Below, piece by piece: positions 35,553 through 44,665 of a DNA stretch of 64,000 nucleotides. Below the pieces are notes generated by a model, which was not told the origin of the DNA, did not search any database, and saw only the letters and a list, made by a program, of their open reading frames with translations. The position numbers and the translations under genes were made by a program. This DNA comes from Clostridium ljungdahlii DSM 13528. GTDB taxonomy: Bacteria > Bacillota > Clostridia > Clostridiales > Clostridiaceae. Positions within the stretch are counted from its first letter, which is position 1. Every line of letters starts with the position of its first letter. The stretch lies in NCBI RefSeq assembly GCF_000143685.1, contig NC_014328.1, positions 1,426,001 through 1,490,000 on the forward strand. Reading direction: 5' to 3'.

Positions 35553-36344
35553 ATGTCTAATTATAAAGAAAATAAATCAGCAGCACGAGTAGTAGATATA
35601 TTGGTACTATTGGCTCATAGTGGGAAGGCTTTAACATTAAATGAAATTTGTAGTAGTAAGGATTGGCCTAAAAGCAGTACCTTTGAATTGGTTCAAACTC
35701 TAGTAGGTAAAGGTATTCTTGAAATGGATGACAAGAGACTTAAAACCTATAGATTAAGTTTACTAGCATTTGAAATAGGAAGTGCATATCTTTCAAATTT
35801 AGGTGTTACTGATGTAGCAAGAGCATATATCCAGGAACTTAATAAAAAGACAGGTAGTACAGTATTTCTAGGAATAGAAGATAATGGAGATATTGTATAT
35901 CTTGATAAAGCTGAGAATCACTCTATTATGAAACCTACAGCAAAATTGGGCTCAAGGCGTATTATATATACAACGGGGGTTGGTAAAGCATTACTTGCTG
36001 CATATACTGATGATAAAATTGTAGAAATACTTCAGAAGAAACCTTTGTTAGGCAAAACCAAATTTTCACATACGTCAGTAGATGATATACTAAGAGATAT
36101 GCATGAAATAAAAAAACGTGGATATTCAATAGATGACCGTGAAGACAACATAGAGATGTATTGTATGGGTGCTGCAATTTACGATCAGTTTGGCAAACCA
36201 GTTGCTTCTATAAGTGTTGCAAGCTTATACAATTCAATGAATGATGAAAAAAAGCTATTTGTTTCTAATGCAGTAACAGATACTGCCATGCAAATTTCTA
36301 GAAGATTAGGTTATATGGGCAATAAATTATACATGGACAGATAA
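35553..36344 (+). CDS. IclR-family transcriptional regulator
   Basis: 263 residues: N-terminal winged helix (ARVVDILVLLAHSGKALTLNEICSS, then PKSSTFELVQTLVGKGIL) and C-terminal IclR effector domain (GSTVFLGIEDNGDIVYLDKAEN, TTGVGKALLAAY, GYSIDDREDNIEMYCMGAAIYD). KdgR-like members bind 2-keto-3-deoxygluconate, which suits the KDPG aldolase gene just downstream. It has its own promoter and an operator candidate. Probably the pathway regulator. Confidence 0.92.
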   Translation: MSNYKENKSAARVVDILVLLAHSGKALTLNEICSSKDWPKSSTFELVQTLVGKGILEMDDKRLKTYRLSLLAFEIGSAYLSNLGVTDVARAYIQELNKKTGSTVFLGIEDNGDIVYLDKAENHSIMKPTAKLGSRRIIYTTGVGKALLAAYTDDKIVEILQKKPLLGKTKFSHTSVDDILRDMHEIKKRGYSIDDREDNIEMYCMGAAIYDQFGKPVASISVASLYNSMNDEKKLFVSNAVTDTAMQISRRLGYMGNKLYMDR

Positions 36345-36421
36345 GATTATGCCATGTGTATAAATTTATTTTAATAAAATGTTATGGAGTACTTAATTTA
36401 TTAAAAGGAGGAGTTTTTTGA

Positions 36422-37066
36422 ATGTGGAAAAAACTAGAAAACCTAAAAAAGATTGAAGAAACTGGAATTCTTCTGATGATTCGTTTAGATAGTGAAGATG
36501 AAGCTATGAAGGTAGCTGAAGCAGCTATAAAGGGTGGAATTTTGGCACTAGAAATTACTATGAGTGTACCAAATGCACTTGGAATTGTTAAAAAGCTATC
36601 TGAAAAATATAAAGAAAAAGGACTTGTTATTGGAGTAGGAACTGTTCTTGATCCAGAAACCGCACGAGCAGCTATCCTTGCAGGTGCAAATATGCTTGTA
36701 AGCCCTAATTTAAATCCTGAAATGATTAAGATGGGAAAACGCTATCAAACAGTTATTATTAGTGGTGCATTTACACCAACAGAAATTGTAAATACCCTAG
36801 AAGAAGGTGCAGATATTGTAAAATTATTTCCAACTGAGTTCATTGGCCCAGCTTATGTCAAAACAGTTAAAGGTCCATTAGATCAAGCAGCTATTATGCC
36901 AAGCGGCGGAGTAACCCTAGAAAATGCCGGAGAATGGCTTCAAGCAGGGGCAACATGCCTTGGAGTTGGCAGTGGTATAACTAAAGCAGCTCAAAAAGAT
37001 GGCGATTACACAAAAGTAACTAAAGCAGCTGAACTATTTTTAAAAGTAGTTAAAGAAAGCCGCTAA
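36422..37066 (+). CDS. eda: 2-dehydro-3-deoxy-phosphogluconate aldolase (KDPG/KHG aldolase)
   Basis: Class I aldolase that splits KDPG into pyruvate and glyceraldehyde 3-phosphate, or KHG into pyruvate and glyoxylate. Motifs: LALEITMSVPNA (catalytic glutamate region), GVGTVLDPE, LVSPNLNPEM, the Schiff-base lysine in DIVKLFPTEF, and MPSGGV. 214 residues, normal. AAGGAGGAG precedes the ATG at longish spacing. Grouped with an ACS-type transporter and a small kinase. No dehydratase or PfkB-type KDG kinase is adjacent. Confidence 0.93.
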   Translation: MWKKLENLKKIEETGILLMIRLDSEDEAMKVAEAAIKGGILALEITMSVPNALGIVKKLSEKYKEKGLVIGVGTVLDPETARAAILAGANMLVSPNLNPEMIKMGKRYQTVIISGAFTPTEIVNTLEEGADIVKLFPTEFIGPAYVKTVKGPLDQAAIMPSGGVTLENAGEWLQAGATCLGVGSGITKAAQKDGDYTKVTKAAELFLKVVKESR

Positions 37067-37225
37067 AATAATTAAAAATTCAAATTGTCTCGTATTGCAT
37101 GGACACCTTTGCAAAGGCATTTGACGGTGTAACTTTGCAAAAGTAAGTGCAGTACCTGAAATCACACATAAAGAACGATTGCAAATTGTGAAAACGGTTA
37201 ATTACGTATGATTGGAGGATTAATA

Positions 37226-38524
37226 ATGAAACAAGAAGAAAACATGTCTAATACACAATCTATGGATAATTCTAAAAGTAAATTAAACATTCGCTGGGCT
37301 TTTGTCATTTTACTACTAATTGGGGCAATTGTCAATTATTTAGATAGGGCAAATCTTAGTGTTGCCAATACGACTATTGCAAGGGAATTTCATTTATCAT
37401 CAACTCAAATGGGGCTTTTGTTATCTGCATTTTTGTGGCCCTATGCAATTGCAAATTTGCCATCTGGATGGTTAGTAGATAAATTTGGACCCAAAAAGAT
37501 GTTTTCATTTGCATCAGGATTTTGGTCTACGGCAACTATTATATGTTCTTTTATAAGTTCATATCCACTATTTTATTTAATGCGTATGATTTTGGGAGTA
37601 GCTGAGTCACCATTTTTTACAGCTGGCCTTAAAGTAAATCAGAGGTGGTTTTCAGATGAAGAAAGAGGATTACCGGTTGCAATTATAAATACAGGCTCAC
37701 AAATTTCTAATGCAGTTGCTCCACCAATTTTAACACTTTTGCTAGTTGCTTTTGGATGGAGGAGTATGTTTGTTATAATAGGTGTACTTGGTATTTTGGT
37801 TTTATTAGTATGGCAAAAACTATATAGAGATCCTACATCTGAAGAAACAATTGCAATAAAAGGTTCCCTAGAAGCTGCCCAAGAAGTTAGAAAATCAGGC
37901 AAACAAGCTTCATGGGGAGAATTATTTAAACATAGAAACACATGGTTTATGATAATAGGAAACTTCGGAATAATGTTTACTATATGGGTATACTTAACAT
38001 GGCTTCCATCTTACTTACAAAAGGAGCGTGGTTTTAGTTTAACTCAAAGCGGTTTTATAGCTTCTCTTCCATATATATGTGGTATTGTAGGGGTACTTTT
38101 AGGTGGAACTATATCAGATTACTTAATTAAAAAGGGTGTCCAGGCTATAACTTCACGTAAATTTCCTATAGTTGGAGGAGCCCTTCTTGCAGCAATATCT
38201 ACAGCTCCACTTCCATTTATAAAGAGTACTAGTGTAATTATTGTACTTCTTTGTGTTGGATACTTTGCATCACAATTGCCTTCAGGAGTTATATGGACTC
38301 TTGCAGCTGATGTTGCACCAAGTGATCAAGTTGCATCACTAGGAGCAATCCAAAATTTTGGTGGATTTTTAGGAGCAGCAATAGCACCAATAGCAACAGG
38401 AATTATACTTGACAAAACAGGAACTATAGGCGGTGTATTCCTAATAGGGGCAGGACTCCTTATCCTTGGAGCTATTTCATATGGAATATTTTTAAAGCCG
38501 GTAAATATGGGAGGCGCAAATTAA
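37226..38524 (+). CDS. MFS transporter, anion:cation symporter family (hexuronate/glucarate type)
   Basis: 432 residues, 12 predicted helices. Early motif VNYLDRANLSVAN and the loop GWLVDKFGPKKMF are typical of the ACS family that takes up sugar acids (ExuT, GudP, DgoT). ATG 37226 is set by TTGGAGG; an earlier ATG at 37208 lies before that site. Its location between KDPG aldolase and a sugar-kinase-like gene supports aldonate or uronate import. The 159 bases before it (37067-37225) hold no gene. Confidence 0.88.
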   Translation: MKQEENMSNTQSMDNSKSKLNIRWAFVILLLIGAIVNYLDRANLSVANTTIAREFHLSSTQMGLLLSAFLWPYAIANLPSGWLVDKFGPKKMFSFASGFWSTATIICSFISSYPLFYLMRMILGVAESPFFTAGLKVNQRWFSDEERGLPVAIINTGSQISNAVAPPILTLLLVAFGWRSMFVIIGVLGILVLLVWQKLYRDPTSEETIAIKGSLEAAQEVRKSGKQASWGELFKHRNTWFMIIGNFGIMFTIWVYLTWLPSYLQKERGFSLTQSGFIASLPYICGIVGVLLGGTISDYLIKKGVQAITSRKFPIVGGALLAAISTAPLPFIKSTSVIIVLLCVGYFASQLPSGVIWTLAADVAPSDQVASLGAIQNFGGFLGAAIAPIATGIILDKTGTIGGVFLIGAGLLILGAISYGIFLKPVNMGGAN

Positions 38525-39099
38525 TGACTCCGAGAGCTGTATTTTTAGTTGGACCTGCTGGTTCTGGAAAATCAACAGTTGGAAAACTTATTGCATCACA
38601 TTTTCAATTTGCATATTTAGATAAAGATGTAGTGTGTAATAAATTTACGGGTAAATTGCTAGAAACTCAAGGAATTTCTCCTGATGCTCGTGATGGTTGT
38701 GAATTTTATCAAAAGCGGATTATGCCGATGGAATACGAGACTTTGCTTCAAATAGCCGCAGACAATATAAAAAGTGGTATATCAGTAGTATTGGATGCGC
38801 CATTTGTAGGATATTTTACAGATGAAAACTATATAAATAAGTTAAAAGAAAAATATAGCCTTGAAAACTATGTTCCCTTGGTTTTAAGAGTATCAGTATC
38901 AGCTAAAGTATTACTTAAGAGAATTAGAGAGCGTAATTTTAAAAGGGATGAGTGGAAACTTAAAAACTGGGATATTTTTATAGATAGTTTAAAATCCAAA
39001 CAGTGTCTATGGAAAAATGTTAAGATAAAGGAATTTGATAATAGTAACGAAGAGATTGACACAAATAATTTATTTAAAATAATAGAAGAAAACTGTTAA
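38524..39099 (+). CDS. P-loop kinase, gluconokinase/shikimate-kinase-like fold (AAA_33)
   Basis: 191 residues. Walker A GPAGSGKST at residues 9-17, then LDKD and a DAPF segment in the Walker B position, and an arginine-rich lid (LKRIRERNFKRDEW). It overlaps the transporter stop by 1 base. GGGAGG lies 9 bases upstream. The fold suits a small-molecule kinase such as gluconokinase. In this operon it could phosphorylate 2-keto-3-deoxygluconate, a job normally done by a PfkB-family enzyme that is missing here. That role is inference. Confidence 0.72.
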   Translation: MTPRAVFLVGPAGSGKSTVGKLIASHFQFAYLDKDVVCNKFTGKLLETQGISPDARDGCEFYQKRIMPMEYETLLQIAADNIKSGISVVLDAPFVGYFTDENYINKLKEKYSLENYVPLVLRVSVSAKVLLKRIRERNFKRDEWKLKNWDIFIDSLKSKQCLWKNVKIKEFDNSNEEIDTNNLFKIIEENC

Positions 39100-39264
39100 T
39101 AGTGTTTTATTAACAAAGTTAGAAATGGGTATAGAGTTTTTTGAAAAACAAATCTATACCAATTATTTTATTATCTAGTTATCCTAAAATGTATCAATTT
39201 TAAAATTTTTATGGTATATGTAAGAAGTTACCATATTTAATTAGAAATGGTCAAGTATTGTTTA

Positions 39265-39293
39265 TTGACAAAAAAAATTGCATAATATATAGT
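39265..39293 (+). promoter_or_regulatory. Sigma-A promoter of def
   Basis: TTGACA (39265-39270), 17-base spacer, TATAGT (39288-39293), 31 bases before the start codon. Confidence 0.82.
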
Positions 39294-39324
39294 GAAAGAA
39301 TATTTTGTGACGGAGGTTTTTGAA

Positions 39325-39777
39325 ATGGCATTAAGAAATATACGTACTTTAGGTGATGAAATATTGAGGAAGAAGTGCCGGGCTGTAGAAAAAGTTGACG
39401 ATAGAATTTTAACTTTACTTAAGGATATGGCAGATACGCTGCATAACACAGAAAATGGCGCGGCAATAGCAGCACCACAAGTTGGTGTCTTAAGAAGAGC
39501 AGTTGTTATAGACATGGGTGAAGGTATAATATGCCTAGTAAATCCAGAAATAATTGAAGAAGAAGGAAGCCAGGAAGTTATAGAAGGATGTTTAAGTATT
39601 CCTAATAAGTGGGGAAAGTTAATTAGACCTGCGAAGGTAAAAGTAAAAGCATTAAATGAAAAAGGTGAGGAATTTACAATAACAGGAGAAGGAGATTTAG
39701 CTAAGTGTTTATGTCATGAAATAGAACATTTAGATGGAATACTCTTTATAGATAAAGTAACAGAATTTATAGAATAA
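39325..39777 (+). CDS. def: Peptide deformylase
   Basis: Removes the formyl group from the initiator methionine of new proteins. All three motifs are present: [10 protein letters not shown] (motif I, second glycine replaced by alanine), EGCLSIP with the metal-binding cysteine, and HEIEHLDG with the two histidines and catalytic glutamate. 150 residues, short type 1 form common in clostridia. ATG 39325 follows ACGGAGG at proper spacing; an in-frame ATG at 39292 falls within the promoter. Confidence 0.95.
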   Translation: MALRNIRTLGDEILRKKCRAVEKVDDRILTLLKDMADTLHNTENGAAIAAPQVGVLRRAVVIDMGEGIICLVNPEIIEEEGSQEVIEGCLSIPNKWGKLIRPAKVKVKALNEKGEEFTITGEGDLAKCLCHEIEHLDGILFIDKVTEFIE

Positions 39778-39899
39778 AGATAATACTAAAATGTATTGTA
39801 TTTGTTTTAAAATAATATGACATATTAAATAATGTTTGATTTTTTATATTATATTTTTTGGACAACAAGTAATTATCGGATAGATTTGAAAAGACATGA

Positions 39900-39935
39900 A
39901 AGTGGTTTCTCCAACTTTATTTAGAGAAGCCACTT
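39900..39935. terminator. Terminator between def and the convergent small gene
   Basis: AAGTGGTTTCTC pairs with GAGAAGCCACTT (one G/T wobble) around a 12-base loop, T-rich after. Confidence 0.7.
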
Positions 39936-39957
39936 TTGTTATTTTTAAGTGTACAAG

Positions 39958-40131
39958 CTAATATCTACTGTGGGTGTCTTTTCCACAAACTTGGTAGCCT
40001 TTTTCACTGCTGTAAACCTTCCACTGAGTTCTTGCACCAAAGTCATTGTTATTTATATTTATAGGCTCTTCATCATTTTTTGATTTTTCTACCTTTTTAT
40101 TATCAATTTTATCTCCTAGTTTTTTTGTCAT
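39958..40131 (-). CDS. Small hydrophilic protein, uncharacterised
   Basis: Not recognised. 57 residues, charged (KKLGDKIDNKKVEKSKNDEE) then NNNDFGARTQWKVYSSEKG with one cysteine near the end. AGGAGGTG lies 7 bases before ATG 40131, so it is very likely translated. Spore-associated small proteins often look like this, but nothing here proves it. Confidence 0.65.
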   Translation of the reverse strand: MTKKLGDKIDNKKVEKSKNDEEPININNNDFGARTQWKVYSSEKGYQVCGKDTHSRY

Positions 40132-40366
40132 AGAAAGCACCTCCTTTTATAGTTTTACTCCAAGATGTTTTTTTATGATATGTATCTTAAGGTTCTATTT
40201 CCATAAGATTATATTATTAAATAATTATAAATAATTAATAGAAAATGTTATAATTAACTAAATGGTAAAGATAACCTAAAATAAAAGAGAGTTACTAAAT
40301 CATATTTTAGATAAAAATAGCAGATAATAAACGTAAAATATTAAATTATTAAAGTAAGGTGATATT

Positions 40367-41767
40367 ATGGGAAAAATACATGGCTTTTATACAATGCCTC
40401 ATCCTCCTATTGCAGTTCCTGAAATAGGACGCGGTCAGGAGATAAAAATAAAAAATACATTGGATGCCTGTTATAAAGTGGGTGAAGATATAGCATCTAT
40501 AAAACCGGATACGATAATAATAATTACACCCCATGGACCAATGTTTAGTGATGCAATTGCAGTGTCTTATGAGAATAGTATCCATGGTGATTTAGGAAAA
40601 TTTGGGGTTCCTGAGGTAAGTCAGAGTTCAAATATAAATCTGCCTTTAACAGAAAAGATAATAGAGTATTCAAAAGAACAAAATATTTTAATAGGAAAGA
40701 TAACAACAAGGTCTGCCCAGGAATATGGGATGGAATATGAATTAGATCATGGTGCCTTAGTGCCATTGTACTTTGTAAATAAAAAGTATCCAAATTATAA
40801 GTTGGTTCATATAACTTATGGAATGCTTTCTAAAATGGAACTCTATAAATTTGGAATGTGTATTAAAAAAGCTGTAAATGAGGTCAATACCAAGGCAGTA
40901 TTCATTGCCAGTGGAGATTTATCTCATAGACTTACAAAAGATGGACCTTATGAATACAGCCCTTATGGGGAAAAGTTTGATAGGGAAATAACTTCACTTC
41001 TTGAGAAGGGCGATGTTTTGAAAATATTTGATATGGATAAAGAAACTGTAAGTGAAGCAGGAGAATGTGGACTGAGATCTTACTATATAATGTTGGGAGC
41101 CATGGATGGATGCGACATTAAAGGTAAAATCCTATCTTATGAAGGTCCCTTTGGTGTTGGATATGGTGTAATGAGTTTTTCACTTAAAGATAATGGTAGA
41201 GACACTTATAGTAAATTAATAGAAGAAAGACAAAAAATAATTGCGGCAAAAAGAAAAACTGAAGATCCTTATGTAAAGCTTGCTCGTGAAAGTTTAACTT
41301 CTTATTTGGTTTATCATAAATATTTAGAAAATCCTGATTATGTAACTGACGAAATGAAAAATAGCAAAAGGGGAGTTTTTGTATCCATGAAGAAGGAAGG
41401 TCAGCTGAGGGGATGTATTGGGACTATTTTTCCAACAACAGAGAATATAGCTGAAGAAATTATCAAAAATTCCGTTTCATCAGGAATAAATGATCCTAGA
41501 TTTATGCCAGTTAGAAAAGATGAGCTTGAAGATATAGATTTTTCCGTAGATGTGCTTACAAAGCCAGAAGAAGCTTCGAAAGGGGAACTTGACCCTGAAA
41601 GATATGGTGTAATAGTTCAAAAAGGTTCTAGATGCGGTCTTTTACTTCCAGACTTGGAAGGAGTGGATACTGTAGATAAACAGCTTCAAATTGCACTTGA
41701 AAAGGGAAACATATCTCCTAATGAAGACTATACTATTGAAAAGTTTGAGGTTATAAGGCATAAGTAA
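40367..41767 (+). CDS. AmmeMemoRadiSam system protein: Memo-like (LigB fold) fused to AMMECR1
   Basis: 466 residues, two domains. Residues about 1-270 are a class III extradiol-dioxygenase-like (LigB/Memo) domain with histidines in TPHGPMF, LDHGALVPL and ASGDLSHR. Residues about 290-466 are an AMMECR1 domain with the hallmark GQLRGCIGT. The next gene is the matching radical-SAM enzyme, 29 bases downstream. This trio of domains always travels together across bacteria and archaea; its reaction is not established to my knowledge. AAGGTGAT precedes the ATG. Confidence 0.9.
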   Translation: MGKIHGFYTMPHPPIAVPEIGRGQEIKIKNTLDACYKVGEDIASIKPDTIIIITPHGPMFSDAIAVSYENSIHGDLGKFGVPEVSQSSNINLPLTEKIIEYSKEQNILIGKITTRSAQEYGMEYELDHGALVPLYFVNKKYPNYKLVHITYGMLSKMELYKFGMCIKKAVNEVNTKAVFIASGDLSHRLTKDGPYEYSPYGEKFDREITSLLEKGDVLKIFDMDKETVSEAGECGLRSYYIMLGAMDGCDIKGKILSYEGPFGVGYGVMSFSLKDNGRDTYSKLIEERQKIIAAKRKTEDPYVKLARESLTSYLVYHKYLENPDYVTDEMKNSKRGVFVSMKKEGQLRGCIGTIFPTTENIAEEIIKNSVSSGINDPRFMPVRKDELEDIDFSVDVLTKPEEASKGELDPERYGVIVQKGSRCGLLLPDLEGVDTVDKQLQIALEKGNISPNEDYTIEKFEVIRHK

Positions 41768-41796
41768 AGTTTTTGAGTATTGGAGGAAGATAACTT

Positions 41797-42783
41797 TTGT
41801 TACACGAAGGACTGTTTTATGAAAAACAGAATGATAGAGTAAAATGTATGTTATGTCCCCATAACTGCATTATAGGTGATAAAAAGCAGGGAAGATGTTC
41901 TGTTAGAACTAATGAAAATGGTGTGCTCCAAGCTACAAATTATGGTGAAATAACATCTATGGCAGTTGATCCAGTAGAAAAAAAACCTCTTTATCATTTT
42001 AAACCTGGTAGAAACATTCTGTCCGTAGGAAGTTTTGGATGTAATTTTTCCTGCAGCTTTTGTCAAAATTATACCATAGCCCAGTATAGACCTAAAAGTG
42101 AGTATGTGTCTCCTGAAAAATTAATAGAAGCATGCTTGGATATAAAAGATAATATAGGTATAGCTTTTACTTATAATGAGCCCAGTATATGGTATGAATA
42201 TGTATATGAAACCTCGAAAAAGCTGAAAGAAAACCATCCGGAATTTAATGTAGTACTTGTTACAAATGGATATATTGAGGTAGAACCACTTCAAAAGCTT
42301 TTACCTTATGTAGATGCCATGAATATAGATTTAAAGGCATTTAATCCAAAATACTATAAAAAAGTATGTGGAGGAGATGTTGAATCCGTACTTAAAATTA
42401 TAAGTGAATCAGCCAAGAAGACTCATGTAGAGGTAACCACGCTGCTTGTAAATGACCTAAATGATTCTGCTTCGGAAGTGGAAAGTATTGCTTCCTATCT
42501 TGGAAATTTAAATAGAGACATTCCGCTTCATCTGTCAAGATATTTTCCAACTTATAAGATGGATAGACCAGCTACAGATATAGATGTAATGGTAGAATCA
42601 AGAAAAATTGCAAAAAAATATTTAAATTACATCTACCTTGGAAATGTTCAAGGAGTTGACAGTTCTACATACTGTCCTAAGTGTGGCGAGCTTTTAGTAG
42701 AGAGAACCAGGTATTTCACTGAGGTTCGTATGGATAGCAATAAATGTCCTAAGTGTGGATTTCCTATAAATATAGTATTTTAA
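41797..42783 (+). CDS. AmmeMemoRadiSam system radical SAM enzyme
   Basis: 328 residues. Radical-SAM cluster motif C-N-F-S-C-S-F-C in SFGCNFSCSFCQNYTIAQ, preceded by an N-terminal cysteine set (CMLCPHNC, GRC) and followed by a C-terminal pair of CPKCG motifs (STYCPKCGELL, NKCPKCGFP) that could bind zinc or another cluster. TFTYNEP-type segment AFTYNEPSIWYEY is conserved in this family and in PflA-like activases. TTG start, set by GGAGGAAG 7 bases upstream. Co-transcribed with the Memo-AMMECR1 gene. Confidence 0.92.
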   Translation: MLHEGLFYEKQNDRVKCMLCPHNCIIGDKKQGRCSVRTNENGVLQATNYGEITSMAVDPVEKKPLYHFKPGRNILSVGSFGCNFSCSFCQNYTIAQYRPKSEYVSPEKLIEACLDIKDNIGIAFTYNEPSIWYEYVYETSKKLKENHPEFNVVLVTNGYIEVEPLQKLLPYVDAMNIDLKAFNPKYYKKVCGGDVESVLKIISESAKKTHVEVTTLLVNDLNDSASEVESIASYLGNLNRDIPLHLSRYFPTYKMDRPATDIDVMVESRKIAKKYLNYIYLGNVQGVDSSTYCPKCGELLVERTRYFTEVRMDSNKCPKCGFPINIVF

Positions 42784-42826
42784 AAATTAAAGCAGGTGAC
42801 TTTGCTAAGGTTACCTGCTTTAATTT
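42784..42826. terminator. Bidirectional terminator
   Basis: AAATTAAAGCAGGT (42784-42797) pairs with ACCTGCTTTAATTT (42813-42826). The stop codon of the convergent XRE-cupin gene lies in it. Confidence 0.85.
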
Positions 42827-43397
42827 ATGGCAAATAGTATTTAAGATTCATTGGATAATAATTTAAGATGGTCATTTTAATCATTTCATTTGAATTATTT
42901 ATATATGTATGGGTTTTAGAGGCATCAAATGAAATGGAATCTCCTGGACTTAAAACATAGGTCTTATTATCTGTTTCAAGAGTAAGCTCTCCATCAAAAA
43001 CCAGAATGTACTCATACTCATCCTCACCGTGAGAATTTGAAGTATAGGAACTTTCTGTATCTAATTCAACTCTAAACAATTCAAAATTTCTTTCATTTTG
43101 AGTAGAAAAGTGGCAGTAAACTCTGTACTTTCCATCTTCACTGCATTGATTTATAGTGTTTTCTTTTTTTACTAAAGTAGTTTTACTTTTAGGCTCGTCT
43201 ATAAGTACTGTATAGGGAACTTTAAGCCCATTTGCCAGTTTCCATATTGTATTTATAGTTGGGTTTGATTGACCTCTTTCTATTTGTCCTATCATAACCT
43301 TGCTAACACCTGAGAGTTCAGAAAGATTGCTTAAGCTGAGCTTTTTATCACTTCTGAGTTTCTTGAGATTTGAAGCAATTATATTATTTAAATTCAT
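42825..43397 (-). CDS. XRE-family regulator with cupin domain, probable AzlCD regulator
   Basis: 190 residues: N-terminal helix-turn-helix (LSNLSELSGVSKVMIGQIERGQSNPTINTIWKLA) and C-terminal cupin barrel (YILVFDGELTLETDNKTYVLSPGDSISFDASKTHTY). This domain pairing is common beside transporter genes, where the cupin senses a small ligand. It is divergent from azlCD, and paired CGTACG boxes lie between them. GAGGTGAAAT precedes the ATG. Confidence 0.9.
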   Translation of the reverse strand: MNLNNIIASNLKKLRSDKKLSLSNLSELSGVSKVMIGQIERGQSNPTINTIWKLANGLKVPYTVLIDEPKSKTTLVKKENTINQCSEDGKYRVYCHFSTQNERNFELFRVELDTESSYTSNSHGEDEYEYILVFDGELTLETDNKTYVLSPGDSISFDASKTHTYINNSNEMIKMTILNYYPMNLKYYLP

Positions 43398-43410
43398 TTT
43401 ATTTCACCTC

Positions 43411-43439
43411 TTGACAAATATAACGTACGGTTGTATAAA
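43411..43439 (+). promoter_or_regulatory. Sigma-A promoter of azlCD
   Basis: TTGACA (43411-43416), 17-base spacer, TATAAA (43434-43439). The spacer contains a CGTACG box. Confidence 0.72.
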
Positions 43440-43474
43440 TATAGTATATTAAATTAAATTATAACGTACGGTAG
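43419..43474. promoter_or_regulatory. Twin operators in the azlC / XRE-cupin gap
   Basis: TATAACGTACGGT occurs at 43419-43431 and again at 43460-43472, 41 bases apart (about four helical turns). A weaker relative, TATAACATAC, begins at 43481. The first sits in the azlC promoter spacer. Confidence 0.65.
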
Positions 43475-43522
43475 TTACATTATAACATACAAAATAGAAC
43501 TATTAAATATTAGGGGGCAAAA

Positions 43523-44224
43523 ATGGCTGAACAAGATACAACTTACTCAAACAAAAATTCTTTTATAAGTGGGGCAATAGATTGTATTCCAACTTTGTTT
43601 GGATATTTAAGCATAGGATTTGCCTGTGGGGTAGTGAGTAAATCCTGTGGGATGACTATCTTAGAAACAGTGGCGATGAGTACTTTCATATATGCAGGTT
43701 CGTCTCAATTTGCTGCTGCAGGAATGATACTGTCATCAGCATCAGTTCCAGGTGTAGTCTTGACTGTGTTTTTAGTAAATTTAAGACATCTTTTGATGAG
43801 TGCATCTATAGTACCTTATTTTAGTAAAAATTCACTTTTTAAAAATTTTACAGTAGGGGCACTTTTAACAGATGAAACTTTTGCACTTGCTTCATCAAAG
43901 GCAAATAGTGAAGACAAAATAGACTACAAGTGGATGATGGGAATAAACCTGACAGCCTATATAAATTGGATCTTTGCAACTTTTATCGGGGCATGCTTTA
44001 GCAGCTTGATATATGACTATAAAAAGTTTGGACTTGATTTTGCACTTCCAGCTATGTTCATAGGTTTATTGATTTCAAGTGTGAAGGAAAATTCTAATTT
44101 AAGAAGATCCTGTGTAATTATAATTTCCTCTGCTGTAATATTGATTATTTCTATTAAATTTTTATCTGCAAATACGGGAATTATGATTGCAGCCATACTT
44201 GGAGTAATTATAGGGGGGGAATAA
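43523..44224 (+). CDS. azlC: Branched-chain amino acid exporter, large subunit AzlC
   Basis: 233 residues, seven to eight hydrophobic segments. AzlC signature regions: GAIDCIPTLFGYLSIGFACGVV, STFIYAGSSQFAAAGMIL and VNLRHLLMSASI. Works with AzlD to export branched-chain amino acids or analogues such as 4-azaleucine. AGGGGGC precedes the ATG. azlD starts 4 bases downstream. Confidence 0.93.
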   Translation: MAEQDTTYSNKNSFISGAIDCIPTLFGYLSIGFACGVVSKSCGMTILETVAMSTFIYAGSSQFAAAGMILSSASVPGVVLTVFLVNLRHLLMSASIVPYFSKNSLFKNFTVGALLTDETFALASSKANSEDKIDYKWMMGINLTAYINWIFATFIGACFSSLIYDYKKFGLDFALPAMFIGLLISSVKENSNLRRSCVIIISSAVILIISIKFLSANTGIMIAAILGVIIGGE

Positions 44225-44228
44225 GAAA

Positions 44229-44543
44229 GTGAATATGTATATCTGGTACATAATTATAGGCGGCTGTATAGTAACAATAATTCCTAGGATACTTCCTGTA
44301 ATGTTGATTTCAAGAATTAATATAAATGATAGAACAGCGGAATTTTTAAAATATATTCCCATTTCTATTTTGACAGCCCTTGTAGTGTCATCACTGTTTA
44401 TTTTAAATAATAAATTTTCTATAGATATAGCTACTGTACTTGCATCAATTATAACTGCAGTAGTAGCTGTTAAAAAGAATAATTTGCTTTTAACTGTAAT
44501 AGTAGGGGTAATATCCATAGCAGTGTTAAGAATGATATTTTGA
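44229..44543 (+). CDS. azlD: Branched-chain amino acid exporter, small subunit AzlD
   Basis: 104 residues, four helices, with the AzlD pattern IIPRILPVMLIS and FLKYIPISILTALV. GTG start at 44229, 8 bases after a G-rich ribosome site that lies within the end of azlC; the next ATG (44235) is too far. Partner of AzlC. Confidence 0.92.
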   Translation: MNMYIWYIIIGGCIVTIIPRILPVMLISRININDRTAEFLKYIPISILTALVVSSLFILNNKFSIDIATVLASIITAVVAVKKNNLLLTVIVGVISIAVLRMIF

Positions 44544-44665
44544 TTTTTTAACTGGCGGTTAAGTTTTTTATATAAATTCAACTATGTGTCCATTGGTATA
44601 AGAGCTCTGATAAGGTATACTAAGTGTTGTAAGGCCTTATAATCAAATTATGGAGTGAATATGAT

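Noticed and set aside
37067..37225. Possible coding remnant between eda and the transporter
   Set aside because: Short open stretches in two frames (for example MDTFAKAFDGVTLQK) look gene-like but match no family I can name; too short to call a pseudogene.
44162..44581. 139-codon minus-strand frame opposite azlC/azlD
   Set aside because: azlD on the plus strand has clear family motifs; the opposite frame has none.
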